A stretch of DNA of 64,000 nucleotides, from contig CM073551.1 of assembly GCA_037074615.1 (NCBI GenBank), positions 17,111,750-17,175,749 of the forward strand, in the 5' to 3' direction. The DNA comes from Leucaena leucocephala. Its lineage: Eukaryota > Streptophyta > Magnoliopsida > Fabales > Fabaceae. Positions 34,601 through 47,800 of this stretch are shown piece by piece; position 1 is the stretch's first letter, and the number at the start of each line of letters is the position of its first letter. Below the pieces are notes generated by a model. It did no database searches. It was not told where the DNA came from and saw nothing but the letters and a program-made list of their open reading frames with translations. The position numbers and the translations under genes were made by a program.

Positions 34601-36104
34601 TTTCAATGGCGGTTGTCTGGAGTGTTCATAGCAAAGTTTTTTGATCAGTCTCTTCTCCTTGTAGCGTGTTTTCACTTTCAAGTATTATTTGTGACATCGA
34701 CTAAGAAAGATATCGCATATGGCTAACTTCCTTTATTTGGCTACTTAATCTTTGATATGATGCTCTGTTACTTAATGGTTGAGTTTGAACTCTAATCCTT
34801 CAGCTTCATAGAAAAGATCAATGCCCACTAAGCCAAAGCGCATTGGCTGATCTTTACATTCTTTCTCTATAAAAATGTAGTTACTTCTAGTTGTAAAAAA
34901 TTTCTGATTTATTACATTTGCTGCCACTTATTTAGTTACTTCAAGACCATATGATGGATCTTTATTTTGCTCTAAATAATGTCATTTTGAAAAATGCCAG
35001 GGTTTGTGTGAGGTATTATTCAAGTTCACAAGTAAACAAGTCTCTGGCAGGTCCCAAAAACCGGAGTTTCAGGTGCATCATTCTTGGTTCAGAATCTGGT
35101 CGAGGTAACTGACTATATCCCATGGATATTTTTTTTCTCATCCACGTATGTTTTATCTCACTCCCAACTTCTGGCTTTCTTCATTTCAGGATTATTCCAA
35201 GAATAGAGCTTAATCTCAGTGCATAAATGTGATCTTTATTTAGTCGCCTTGTTTGGGGTGGATAAGTCAACTATTGCTTGAGAGCGAGCGAGGCAGGTTT
35301 GGTGATAAAAATCCCTGTAAAAAACCTCAACCAGCTCGATTGGGATAATGTTAAATTTTTAAGAAAGAGAGGAATGAGGAGAGATAAAATTGTCCTAATC
35401 CATCTTGTTGCAAATCTTACCCACATCTCACTTTAGTTCATTAGTTTTGATCAGACTATGGCATCCCTTTGGTGAACGAATTTTAGAGAATAGAGATCGA
35501 GATAGTATGTATAAATTGCAAGGGATCATAGGGAAAGTGTGAAAAGTGAATGAAATTTGGGTTACAACAATGATTTCTCCGTGTGTAGAATAGAAGGAAA
35601 AATTGTATTAAAAAAAAAGAAAAAGAATAGAAGTAAAAATTAGCATGCTTAGATAATGTGAAGAAAGTGCAATGTACAACAGACATCTCTTAAAATGATT
35701 ACATGGTTACTTGATGTATAATGGGAAAATTTTATGTTGATATATTGTTATTTTGCCTACAACTCTTGAAATAATTATTACTTGGTTGTATAATGAAATG
35801 AAAAGCAGCTCTCCTTTTCGAACGTCATAACTTACATTTCTCTCCCTCTGATTATCCAATATCCATCATCTGCGCATAAATTCACTATTTACAAATACAA
35901 AATTACGTGTCATACGAAAATTTGAATAATTAATTTCGCTATGCTATTTATTACAGTATTCAACAAGTTCTACCTAAAAGTCATTTTAAAGTTGAAGTAA
36001 TTTTTTCTTACTTTTAACTTCCGGCTTTTAACTTCTCTAAGCATGAATGACAAGGCACCGTTTCCAAAAGCTAACCCATGTCAACACCTCTCTGAGATCA
36101 CTCT

Positions 36105-39100
36105 TCAGCCCTCAAATTCATCCAAGAAATCAATGTCATCTGGAGGACCCCTTTGAAGTTTTTCTTGCAGATCAAGATTCTTGGGTAATACAAGCTCAAC
36201 ACCCTCACCTGACAACTGGAAATATCTCTCCAGTACCATCTTGGGAAAATAAAAAAAATAAGACAGATTTCAGTTACTCTAGAGTTGCATTCTTTAGGAA
36301 ACGTGGATGCTAGACAGACTCACACAACATTGTCCATATATAATTTGAATTGTCACATGTAAAATGTACCAAATATATATATGGTTAAAGTAGCACATAA
36401 TATCTTGATCTTATTTTTTAGTGCGGTCAATATCTTAATCTTATTTGTGATGCAATTTCACATATAATATTATTTCTCAAGTACCAAGAATTGCACTAAA
36501 TTAAAAAGATTATAGATAAAATTGTACTATATTAAAAAGATTATAGGTAAAATTACACCACAAATAAGTTGGCAGAGCCTAAAAAATAAAATCAAGATAT
36601 TTGATGCTACTTTACCCAATATATATATGAACTTAACTTTGTTTTTTGTTTCTATGGCCAATACTTTGTAAATGCACTAAATGGTTTACCATAGCTTAAA
36701 ATATCGATAGGGTTAAAGTGCAAATCTGCTATGTAAGCTTTTGTTTAGAAGTAATATTGTGAAAAAAAGTTTTTTTGGGTTTAATGTTGTGCCTTAAAAG
36801 TTTAAAACGTAGCAATGTTGTGCCACCTCATTAAAAAACTAATGTTGACCGTTAACATTTTTAAAAGTAAAAGGTAACACTGCTCCATTTTAACACTTCT
36901 AGGAGAACATTGTTTCTAAGTAAAAACTTTCGGGAATAAATTTATACCTTAACCCAATATTGATCTTAGATACAGATGAATATTTGCAATCAAATATGGT
37001 ATTCACTAACCATGGCAGCAAAAGCATCTTGTTTCCTTTGCTGAGTGGATTTACTGAGGCCCCTGAAAGAGTTACTAAAAAGTTAATTCCTCAATAAAAG
37101 AATGAATGCCATACAAGAATTTTTCTGCTCATACTAACTTGAGTGGAATCTGAACAGTTACAGCTTACAGGTCAACAAAGCATCTTTCACCATGGCCAAA
37201 AAGGATTTACTGCTTACAGAAGGAATTTTTTTTCTAAATGCAATATTGCGTACTCCCTCTATTCCTAATTATATGACAATTTTGGAGGATGTGATGAAAT
37301 TGGCCTACATGATACGCATTAAAGGATTTCAAATCATTGCTTTGAAAACAAAATGCCATCAGGAAGTTCCTAGATTCTTTTCCTATCAATTCCCTTTCAT
37401 GCAGGACATACAAAATTAAAATTATATAAGCTTTATACAGAATCTGCTAGCACTATGATCTCCTGTGAGCTTTACTTGACAGCAACCACTAGATACCAAA
37501 ATTACTACACTAACAATGTCATAAACAGGTTTTCACAACACTTAACTTTATATAGTTCATGATACTAAAGGAATAAGTGAATTCACTCAAACAAGAAATA
37601 ATTTCAAAAAGAAGTACAAGAATCCACTAAGTTAAATAAGTTCCACAGTATTTACATGTTAATCATTCGATCTATTGCTTCTGTTGTTGTCCCATGTTCA
37701 TCCTGTAGATACACTCTCCAACCCCTGAAATTTAAAAGCTGAGTTATAGCATTGGACTTTTAAATGGTTACAAGCAGAGGTTGTTACAGAAACATCATTC
37801 AAATTTAATACTCAAGTTCAATTATATAAGCTTCATAATACATTCTTCTCTGTTCTTCCCTCTGGGATAAGAAGTGATATTATACTACTTCTCCGGTCTT
37901 TAATATAAGACTTATTTAACTAATTTAATTAGATTAAGGAAGTTAGTTAAGTTAGTTAATATAATATGTTTTTTTTTAAAACACCCCAATCCTCTTTCTT
38001 AACGCTTTTCCTCCCTCTTTTACTTGATTATTGTTGAGGGAATATCAATAGGGGTAATTTGGGAAAAAGTTGATAAATATAGGAAATAAATCTTATATTT
38101 AGGACCAAGATCAACTTCCCAATTAGGTTCTATATTAAGGACCGGAGGAGTATGATTTAAAAAATGGCAAAATCAAATTAGCTAGTTTTCAAAATGCATG
38201 AGGCAAGGAAATCATTTACAGCCTAAATGTGGAGGAACACAGAAACTTGAGTGATTATCAAGGTCGAGAACTTAGGTCTAAACATGGAAGCACGACCATA
38301 AGTGACAAGTTTAGCAACTCTGAGTTGGATATGAAATATTAAATAGACAGTAAGATCATTATCAGCACGTTATGAACGTTTCAATCTATCTCCATTTATT
38401 AAATTTAGAAAACAAGCAAAAGCTGCATCAGTGTCTCTGACCTCTCTGCTGCTCGAACTGCAAGCCTTCCTGCAATGCTGCGAACATTGTTTGATTGTGG
38501 TGTTTCCTTCCCATAAGATGATCTAGGAAGTCCAACAATAAACTCATCGGCTTCCTACCATAATTAAAATCTTCTATCACTAAAACAACATATTTTAACT
38601 GCTATGGATCCTCAACCACAGAATTACATGCAGTGAGAGTGAGAGAGAGAGAAAGTAAAAATTTGGACCTCCTCTTCAGCAATCTTAAGAAGCTGGACCT
38701 CAAGCTTCTGCCCCCGCAATTCCAAAACCTAAAGCAGCTATAAGATATGAGAAAGGATATATGATTAAACACAAAATAATTTCATTGGCTGCAACAAATT
38801 AGTCACAGTGCAACAATACAACAAGAAGCTTTATCCCACTAAATAGGATTTGCTACATGAATTGCGATGTTAACAAGCCTTATCCCACAATACAATAATG
38901 TCATAAGGATGTGCAATATTCAATAACCACTGCAATAGGTACTTCTATCACACTAAATGTACAAAAACTGTAACTGGTAAACATGGAATTTACGCTGCAT
39001 AAGGAACAGCAGCAATGTCCCACCTCAAAATATGACTTTAACTGCAACTTCTGTAGCATGACTCACGTCAAAACTAAAACTAGGCAGAGATTCCATATTA

Positions 39101-39838
39101 AAAATTGCTCATATAGGAGAATTACAACGTCAAGAACCTTGCATTATTAATTGAGTCACCCACAGCATACAAATAAAGGCAAAGGTAGTTTAGGCTCACG
39201 TGTTATTTTCCTTTCTCCGCAGACACTTCACAATAAACCTCCAGATAATTCTAATTTCAACATTTTACTTTCGACCCTTTTTTAATACAACAAAGACTAT
39301 GGGGGAAAAAAGGGCTAATAATCAGGAGCATTATGCACACCACTTTCGACTTTTTAAATGACGAACACAGGAACATTTTATAGTCAACCATCAATATTTC
39401 AAGCTCAAAAGTTTAAAGCATAGTTTTTAAATTACTTGATAAATAAAAATGCCAAAGATCATATGTTATTTCATAACATGCTAGATTTTCCCAAATTTTG
39501 ACAAAAAAGAACAAAAGAAGAAAAGAATCAATTGCTACCGTCAAAGGACGAACAGCGAAGCCTTTACTGAGGGCAAGGCCTGTGCGAGCCAATCCCAAGT
39601 CGAGTCCAAGGCTGAAGCCTCCTCTCCATTGTGGGTCTCTTTTGCGGCGAATGGCATTAGGAGGAAGTTGTTCTAAGGTCAAAATTGCCTTTGCCCCATT
39701 TTGAGATGAATATAGTTTCAGAGAAGAAGAAGAAGAAGAAGATGAAGAAGAAGAGGTTGTTGCATTCAGAGAAACACGCAGTTTACAACAGAGCAATGGA
39801 TTCGGAAGAGGCAAAGATCGCAGATGTTGCGTCGACAT
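36105..39838 (-). CDS. YqgF/RuvX-type RNase H-fold nuclease, probably plastid- or mitochondrion-targeted
   Basis: The plant homologue of bacterial YqgF, a pre-16S rRNA nuclease formerly called Holliday junction resolvase. Six exons on the minus strand: 39539-39838 (ATG), 38669-38728, 38442-38554, 37656-37724, 37011-37062, 36105-36239 (TGA), encoding 242 aa. Phases and GT/AG junctions fit. The first ~70 residues look like an organelle transit peptide, rich in Ser and Leu, with a run of 11 Ser at residues 29-39. The core has GFSLGLDLGLARTGLA with Asp80, FIVGLPRSSYGKETPQS, YLQDEHGTTTEA with Glu167, and RKQDAFAAM with Asp193. These three acidic residues match the YqgF active-site set. A role in organelle rRNA maturation is inferred from the family. 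Confidence 0.9.
36383..36617. mobile_element. MuDR-type MITE with ~45-bp inverted ends
   Basis: The left end GGTTAAAGTAGCACATAATA pairs with the complement of GGGTAAAGTAGCATCAAATA at the right. Similarity continues through the ATCTTGAT and TATTTTTTAG blocks. Flanking AT repeats hide the exact target duplication. It lies in the last intron of the YqgF-like gene. Confidence 0.7.
36709..36955. mobile_element. MuDR-type MITE, second family
   Basis: The ends are AGGGTTAAAGTGCAAA and the complement of GGGTTAAGGTATAAAT. It is flanked by a 9-bp duplication with one mismatch (AATATCGAT at 36700-36708, AATATTGAT at 36956-36964). Also in the last intron of the YqgF-like gene. Confidence 0.7.
37888..38150 (+). 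mobile_element. Stowaway-like MITE copy D (best preserved)
   Basis: The ends CTTCTCCGGTCTTTAATATA and (complement) CTCCTCCGGTCCTTAATATA are nearly perfect inverted repeats with TA on both sides. At 263 bp it is the youngest-looking of four copies in this window. It lies in an intron of the YqgF-like gene. Confidence 0.85.
39719..39754. repeat. (GAA)n microsatellite encoding poly-Ser
   Basis: A GAAGAAGAA tract on the plus strand. On the coding strand it gives the 11-Ser run in the transit-peptide region of the YqgF-like protein. Confidence 0.8.
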
Positions 39839-41201
39839 TTGGTTTCACATTCAGTAAGGATAAGTAAATTTGACGGGGAAATGGGGTGGGTTCTAATTTT
39901 TATTTTCTTTCATTCCATCCAAATAAAGACTATTTTTATTTTATTTTAAGAAAAAATCCCTCTCTTTAAAATATCAAGAGATATTAATTATTTTTTATAA
40001 TTTTATCTTTATTTAATAATAATAATCGAGACAAATAATCTAAAATACTCACTCTAGCTTAAATATAAGAATTAAATAAAAAATTTAATTTGGTCCTAAA
40101 ATATATCTATTGATTGTATATATTAAAGTGGCTCTAAATCGAAGAATAATTTTAATAGACATAACTAAATAGAGTATTTTAAAAAAATTAAGATAAATTT
40201 ATTATAAATAATTAATTTAATTAATATTTATAATATTTTGAAACGGAGGTGGCATTGGACTAACTCTCTTCATAGACCTGAGAAAATGGGTCAGCTTGCC
40301 ACAACTTGCAACCTGCCCACCCTAAAATGCTGGCTCGAGCCCGCCAGCCCGCCACCTTTTATTTTTTTTTTTTATATTTTAAAAAAAATATTGTTAAAAT
40401 TTTAAAATATTAATAAAAAAATTTTAATGTCATATTAGCATAATAATTTTTTTTAAATGTTATATTCTTAAAAATTTCTATTTTTTATAAAAAAAACTCT
40501 CCAATTTTATAACTATAAATATAAATAAATATTAACATAATATTAATCAATTATAATATGTCTAACACATATTAACAAATAAGTAATCATTTTTACTAGT
40601 ATTCAATAATAAAAGTATACAAAGTAATATTTAAATAAAAGAAATAATAATATTAATAATTTTTTTAAAAAAACATGGACTAGAATGGGCTGGGTTGGGC
40701 GGGATGTGCAACCCGTTACAAAACAAGCTGACATTTTATCAGCCCGAACGGGCCTTTTTTTTCCCATAAAACGGGTTCAGCCGTTTTACCAGCTCTACCC
40801 CTGCCCTTTTCCCCCTCTCATATTTAACATATTTTCTTACACCTAATGAAAAAAAAATGTATAAATATAGGATAAATAATAAAAGGACTATCAAATTTGA
40901 TATGCGTGTGTTTATTTATTTTGAGGCTAAGACTACATTTTGATAGATCCCTTCTTATAAATAATAAATATAGGATAAATAATAAAAAGACTATCAAATT
41001 CAGTTTTTTTAAAAATATAGAAGAAAAAGGTACTCTAATTTTTTATTGTGCGTTCTCTTTACTATGTAAGTTTTGTTTTACTTTTATTTTTGGGCTGACA
41101 AGTTCTAAATTTTGTCAGTACTGTAGACAAGCCGGCCTACTAATTTGAGTGAAATTCTGTAAATTTTTATTTAAATCTGATCTAAGTATACCTAATTTAA
41201 T
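39839..41201. other. Upstream region of the YqgF-like gene with a hAT-like element
   Basis: AT-rich. GC-rich islands at 40243-40345 and 40680-40805 (AACCTGCCCACC, GGGCTGGGTTGGGCGGG, GGTTCAGCCGTTTTACCAGC) resemble the subterminal sequence of plant hAT non-autonomous elements. Exact ends and an 8-bp duplication were not found, so this is a weak call. Confidence 0.4.
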
Positions 41202-41218
41202 AGGCAAATAAAATATAC

Positions 41219-41376
41219 TTAAAGGGCCAACCCAGTTCGAGTTCCCACTTGGTGGGGGTGCTGGGGAAGGGAATAATCTAAGCAGCCTTACCCCTGCTTT
41301 GCAGGGAGGCTGGTTCGAACCCGCGACCTCAGACCCCACGGCAAGCGAGCTTACCGCTAAGCCAAGCCGGCCCTTC
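41219..41376 (-). mobile_element. tRNA-derived SINE, second family
   Basis: Minus strand. The head has TGGCTTAGCGGTAAGC (A box) and GGGTTCGAACC (B box), both near-consensus for pol III. A perfect 17-bp duplication, AGGCAAATAAAATATAC, flanks it at 41202-41218 and 41377-41393. It is clearly different from the SINE family at 14209 and 18217. It resembles Au-type angiosperm SINEs. Confidence 0.88.
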
Positions 41377-41842
41377 AGGCAAATAAAATATACATTTAAA
41401 ATATACATTTAAATAAAAAGTTCTCATTTCAGACGTCATTTTCCTAAAACTGAATCTCATACCATGAAATTTAGGAATCTCATTTTCTCATAAGATGCCA
41501 TTTCCTAAACTCAATAGAATCAACTTGAAAGAAATTCACAAATCACAGCCCAAACCATACTTCGAACAATAAAACAAACCAAGTATCTTCAACCCTCTTC
41601 TTTTCATTTTTCAACTCTTCCTCCCCTTAATGAGTGGTCAGTTCAATCCCTCCTTCCCACATGATGCCCCACAAATGAGGCTTATAAAATAGAAACTCCA
41701 TTCGAAACCGTATAAATTTGACACGACCCTTTCTTGTTTGGGCATAAGGAAAAAGGCATCCGTGGGGTAAGGGGTTTGTTAAAACTGGAAATAAAGGATT
41801 GAACTGAAGCATGAACCATACAAAGTAAAACTGAATATGCTT

Positions 41843-44800
41843 CTACGAAGTAGGACCATTGCCTTCTGAAGCTCCTTGCTCATTTGCTGCACTTGGATTT
41901 TCTGAAGCTACCTTATCTTCAGTTTCAGAGCTTCCACCTGCAGTTTGAGGATCAGCAGCCAGCGGTGGGTCAGATAGCACCCGATCTTTTTCTTTCCCTG
42001 TAGGATCTTCATTCCCACCATGTGCAGCACTTTCCAATGCTTGTGTCTGCGGGACATTTTGTAATGGTAGCCCATAACTTGAGCCAGCTCCTGGTATGAG
42101 TGCCGAAAGCTGAGAAGCTACAGATCCTATGGGTGCCGCTGCTGTTGATACTTGAGCTTGAGACAGTACTGTCATTAGGAGCTGAGCCAAGAGGACTTGT
42201 GGATCATTAACACCTTGTTGGACTTGAGAGTTAATTGAATTTGCAAGAGCATTAATGTCAATTGAATTAGACATAGCACTGGTGTTAGTTGGGGGAACTG
42301 CTTGAGGCCCTGGTTCTTGGGACATGGCTTGGTGCCCATGGACGCGCTTGAGATTCGATTGGTGCTTTTTACCAGTCAAATGACTGTCATACACAACCTG
42401 TGACTCACATATAATATTACACAACTCACATATGAAAGATAAAGCCTGTTTAGGTTTTGGAGGTTCCACTGGCTTTCTTGACCCATCGTTATTTCTCATG
42501 TATTTACCTCCTCTGCCTCCTCTCATCTTTTTTCGCTTGGAACCACGGCCCCTTGAAGCCAAACCATCCCTGGAGTTTTCCTCAGGGTCATTAGCTGGAA
42601 CTTCTGATGTTTGTCCTGTATTGTTCTGCAAATCAAGTTCATTCTTAGGATTGTCACCTGTCGCTCCAGAGATCATATTTTCTGCTGGACACCCTTCTGT
42701 ATTCAGTTCAAGAGCTTTCTCAGCCTGAGTTGTTAAATTCAATTGAGAAGAGGGAATCTGGCTACTCTGTTGACCATTTATAGCTTTGCGCCTCTGTAAT
42801 TCCTCATGTACCTGCAAATTCTTTTTATGCCTCTTTCCATTCTTGTGCTGCTCCATAATCTCAGCAGAATTGCACTCAACCTTGCAAATTTCACACCATA
42901 ATTTACATGGTGGTAGATGCAATGGTGCAGCTGGAACCTGTGCTGGAATAGGCACAGATACTAATGGTGAAGGTTGTGCGACCGATGTCCCTCCAGCAGC
43001 AGCAGCAGGTACAAATTCTGAAGAATGAGATGGTAAGTGCCTACCACCCCCATGGCCATGCCCACCACCACGGTAAGGGCCACGACCTCGGGGATTGAAA
43101 TGGCCACGGCCACCCCGTCTAAATGGTCTACTGCCCCTACCACCACCACCTCTGTATCGAGACTGCCCAATCTATAGATAAAGCATTCAAATATGAAGTG
43201 AAGCACATGTGAGATGGTTGCAATATTCAAGCAGAAGATAAATGCATAGAATGAAAAGACGTGCACACAAATGACACCGTAATCACATGTTAGTGGAAGT
43301 AATACTAACACACACAGCAGTCACCATATTGGATATTTTAGTAATTAACATAAAACATTAAAAATATAATAGCTGCATTATTGACAATCCATAATCAGTA
43401 TGGCTCATCTTGGGCTCTATACAAATGAAATGCATGAAGACCACTCTAATTCATGCAAACTGGTATACATGAATGAAAAACCTTTCCATGGCAAGCAGTC
43501 AACATTATCAACATGAGGATAAGTTTGGTGGAGGGGAAGGGAAGGTTTCATTGAAACCCTTTTCTTGTTTGGGAGTTAACAATGAGGGCAGGATATTAGC
43601 GAAGAATTTCAATGTAATCTCCCAAAATCCTCCAATGTTCTCATTTACATTTATATATCCTCCAATTTGAGACATTTTGGAGGAGAGACTTTAACCAAAA
43701 GAAGGGAAAGCGATTATAATATGACAATCCCTTCCCCTTCCTTTTTACCGCTCTTATGGATTCCTTCCCTTCCACTCTCCTCCCAACTCCTGAACATAAC
43801 CAAATCATCTCAAGAAAACATGTGATTCTCTGAAGCTTGCAGAAACTAACGAACAAAAAAAGCATTAGCGGAGAAAGCACTGCTCAAGGGAATGGAATGT
43901 TAGGTCCAATGAGGTCATATCCAGAAGAGACTCAAACAAAAATTACAACACATATAGGGATAATTTAGCCTCTAAAATTGCTTTCTTGAGATGATTTGGT
44001 TATGTTCAGGAATAGTTTCAAGGCAGACTTTAAGCTTTCCTCCACTTTGCTCATTCTTAAATTCTGTTGTCAGATACAGACAGAATCTGAGTCCAGCTTT
44101 CATTAATGTTACAGCATCCCACATCCTACTTGTCCTGTGGTCTCCTCACATGTTTTTTAACAAAGAATATAGAAACACCATACAGAAATTGAAGCATGCA
44201 AGGATGTAACCTAAACTTATCAGATATTGTATTTCCATTAAATGGAAACAAGGCTTGTTGCTGATAAGCCACTTGATCTATACAAACTTCCCTTATTGGT
44301 TGAGATAATATCGATGTCTTAGACCATTTCTTCAGAGTCAAGATTCCAATAATAGACCCACCCACCAGGAATTCTGACCAAATAAACTCATTGCATCCAT
44401 GCCCATCCATATTTTATCAGCCTCAAGATACTGACGATCAAGCAATCCTTGATAATGTTTAATTTAGAGCCTTGAAAAACGCTCAATGCTTCCCTATGTC
44501 TGAAACCGAGCACAAAAGACCCTCTGACAAATGAAGAAATAACAGAAATTAAAGAAACATTATATCCACAACAAAGAAATAAGTGAAAATTCTCCCTTAA
44601 CTGCAAGGCATCATATGATTAGTTGAAAGTGCCAGTCAGTTAAGAAGAGAACCAATAAGTGGCTCAAGATGAACATGTTCACAAGCCATATTGCATACAA
44701 ACCCAGCTATCTGAATCAACAAACTGGCAGTGTAGATGGGTTTGAAGAGTGAACCAACATATTTAAAGAGAAAACTTGCAAAGGATGACCATATGCCCAA

Positions 44801-47800
44801 ATCAGCTCTAAAGCAACCAGCGAAGACCCATCACAATGCATCATTGATAGGAAACCAACGGTAAGAGAAACTCTATAATGCAACTAATATCTTTCTCTGG
44901 TCACTTTAAGGAGCTGCGGCCAAGTTTGCAGTATTCTCAACATCTTCTGATCTGATAGTTTTAGATGAAAAGCCGAGATTTAATACCTACCAAAATAATC
45001 CTTTGTCCAGAGATTGTCCCAAAAGACCTGGAGGGAGCAGGGCAAGATGTCTATCTAAAAGCATAAAAAATGCCACAAAACTGTCAGAAAAGGGGCAAAT
45101 CTTCAATTAGTCCTTTATATAATGCATTTTCAAACATTTTTCTATTTAGTAGTAAATTAAGGAAGTTGCATGGTCATCTTGAAGCAGATATGCAGAACCA
45201 ATTTGGGCAGCGATAGAATTACATCCAATAATTGCCTAAGTTAGACCGGAACTATATGAAGGCATCTTCTTTCAGTTCTACTGAAGTGACTTGCAACAAA
45301 TCAATCAAATACCAAGGCTAATTGGCTAAGAAGCATGGATACTTCCCAAGAGGAGCCACCTTCATGACTACCACAGGTCAAAAACTCATTAGACATTACA
45401 TGTCACTTTAAATTACAAATAAACACTTCAGAATACGTCATGTCACAGTGTCCACGTATGGGTCCATGCTTCCTAACTAATTGGCACGGAACAGAACATG
45501 CCACTTTCAATGATCTCACCATAGAAACATCAAAAGTAGAGCATACTCTGGATCTGAAACATTATGATGCCCATCTTTTGTCGGGAACAAACATATGATA
45601 AATCCACATGACTCCGATTAAACTAATCTCATTTACAACCATCCTGCAAGCAGATAAGATAAGTCACAATGACTTCCGTTTTTCCCCAGCCGTTTTGTCC
45701 GATAGGATTACTAGGAGTTGATGCACAGATGATACACATAAATGTAAACCAACAACTCCCAACAAACAACGAATTTCCACATTGTTTATCAAGATTATAT
45801 AGAAAAGAGAATCTATTTAGACGAAAAAAGTACAATCTAGTAGAACAATTAGAGAAGTTCAATATCATCATGGTTAGAGAATACCATTTGGTCATGCCAA
45901 CCCAACGCCAGAGTGTTACATAAATAAGGTACAAAACCATATACATGTCAAAGAAAACACAAATAAGGTACAAAACCATATAGATGTCAAAGAAAACACA
46001 TAACACATATGGTGTGTGTTTGGAGGGGTGGTTGGGGGGGGGGGGGGACGATAGAGAGTACGGGAACCGGATATATGTTTTAGAATAATAGTATAAATCC
46101 ATAATCACTTGGGACAGCTCACATCTACAGGGAAGAAAATATATGTGCCGATTGGCTACAAAATATAGCCTACACTTCAACTGCAACTTGCAAGAGATGT
46201 CTTCCACAGACCACCTACAGCATGGCCTCTGCTGCTAGTAACTAATTTGTGTCCATGCCTAGGATGTCTAATTTGTATATTTTCTCTAATTTAGAGCAAA
46301 AAAAAGAAAACAACGGGAAAATGGAAAACAGGATTATTGAAGTAGAAATTTTAAAAAAGGATCAAAAGAAAGCCCATACTCATGGTTGAAAGGGAAAATG
46401 AGGTGTTTCATATTTGGTATGCAGTTCTCTCACACTATTGGTGCATACCATGTTCAGCATATCGTGATGCCATGGTATATATTTGTGTTAAGATGTAAAA
46501 TGATACATTTACTTGACTTATCTCTAGTGGCTTTCGACTTAAGGAAGACGTATGCAAAATGATATTCCAATAATCAAGATCTAGAAAGTAATTGCAACAA
46601 CAACAAAAAAAAAAAAGCCGAGGCATTACATAAGAAGCCATATCCAGCTTATCATTAAAGGCTTCTTAGAAGATATAATGCTACCCTCTATGCTTGTGCT
46701 CTATCGCCTTGTCTCTTCAAACTTTTTAGTTGCATTGTGTCACTTATTTGTAATTGTGGAGATAGAGGAGCCATAGAAATAAATAAAATTTTTAATAAAC
46801 CTCTTCTATTTACCAGAAGCTATCAACTAGAAATTTTAGAGAAAGCTATATAGAAACACCACAGTGTTCTTGGATATTGGTCTAGGGAAATCTCTAGTGA
46901 TAATGCTTCTACGAAGCTATGCATATCTTCTTTGCAGGCCCTAACCTTCCATTTTCATCTTTTTAGTTCTGCATGTTATCTTGGTAAAATAGGATGAAGC
47001 TGTGAAAATGCATACCGATTAGAAAGTTGGTATGTATTGAGGAGTGATGCAGTCAACTTCTAGATGCTACAACATAACATTACTAACTTTCCAACCGGTA
47101 TGCATTTCACAGATTCAACTTGTATTTAACCAAGACAACACGCAAAACAAAAAAGACAACAATAGAAAGGGAGTACTTGCAAAGAAAATAAGCGTAGTTT
47201 GTACAAACATTATAACCATCAAAATCTTCCCTAAATCAATCACCAAGAACATTATGGTGTTTCGATATATAGCTTTCTCTAAAACTTCTAGCTAATAGCT
47301 TTTGGCAAATGAAATAGGATCATTTAAAATTTGAGTATCAGCGTTTATGGCTATTCTGTCTCTACAATTACAAATCAGTGGCAAACAATGCAACTGAAAA
47401 GGTTGAAAAGACAAGGTGAAAAAACACAAGCACAGAGGGTAGCATTATATAACAGCTTGTCTTTCTTCACTCTAAGGAGTCTGTTATAAAAAGTAGTTAC
47501 TGATTTAGTTACTGACAGTTATTTTCCCTTCTGTCAGTTTTACTCCTTCCCGCCCATTTTCCTAAGCCTCTCTCTAAGTCTATAAATAGTTGGCTCATTC
47601 AATGTGCAATAGACAGAAATGACAATATAGTGATTCAGTTTTCATTCTCCCATCGTGTCTCTTCCTCTCATCCCCTCTGTTCCTTCCTTTTCTCCTGAAT
47701 TCCCTCTGTTCTTTCCCTTTCTTCTCTCTTCTTTCTCACTCTTGATCAAAGAACATAACAAGTGGTATCAAAGCCTGCTTTCCTCTGACCTGTCTATGGA

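Larger units (their letters stand above)
31848..36104. other. Region between convergent genes; possible spliced 3' UTR and repeats
   Basis: It contains a MITE at 31979-32314 and a tRNA-promoter-like sequence near 32716-32760 (TGCCTTAGTGG and GGTTTGAATCC) that may start an old SINE. A TS-type SINE fragment lies near 34475-34600, and exon-like segments at 34268-34328 and 35001-35104 are discussed in the findings. The long ORF at 32750-33436 is low-complexity T-rich sequence and is not supported as a gene. Confidence 0.5.

Noticed and set aside
37251..37290. Stowaway-like start TACTCCCTCTATTCCTAATT in a YqgF gene intron
   Set aside because: It looks like a MITE left end, but no matching right end with a TA duplication was found downstream; probably a solo fragment.
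45629..46207. 192-codon minus-strand ORF in the zinc-finger gene intron
   Set aside because: It is Tyr/Phe/Cys-rich with no domain, contains the 39-bp duplication and the G homopolymer, and lies within an intron full of repeats.
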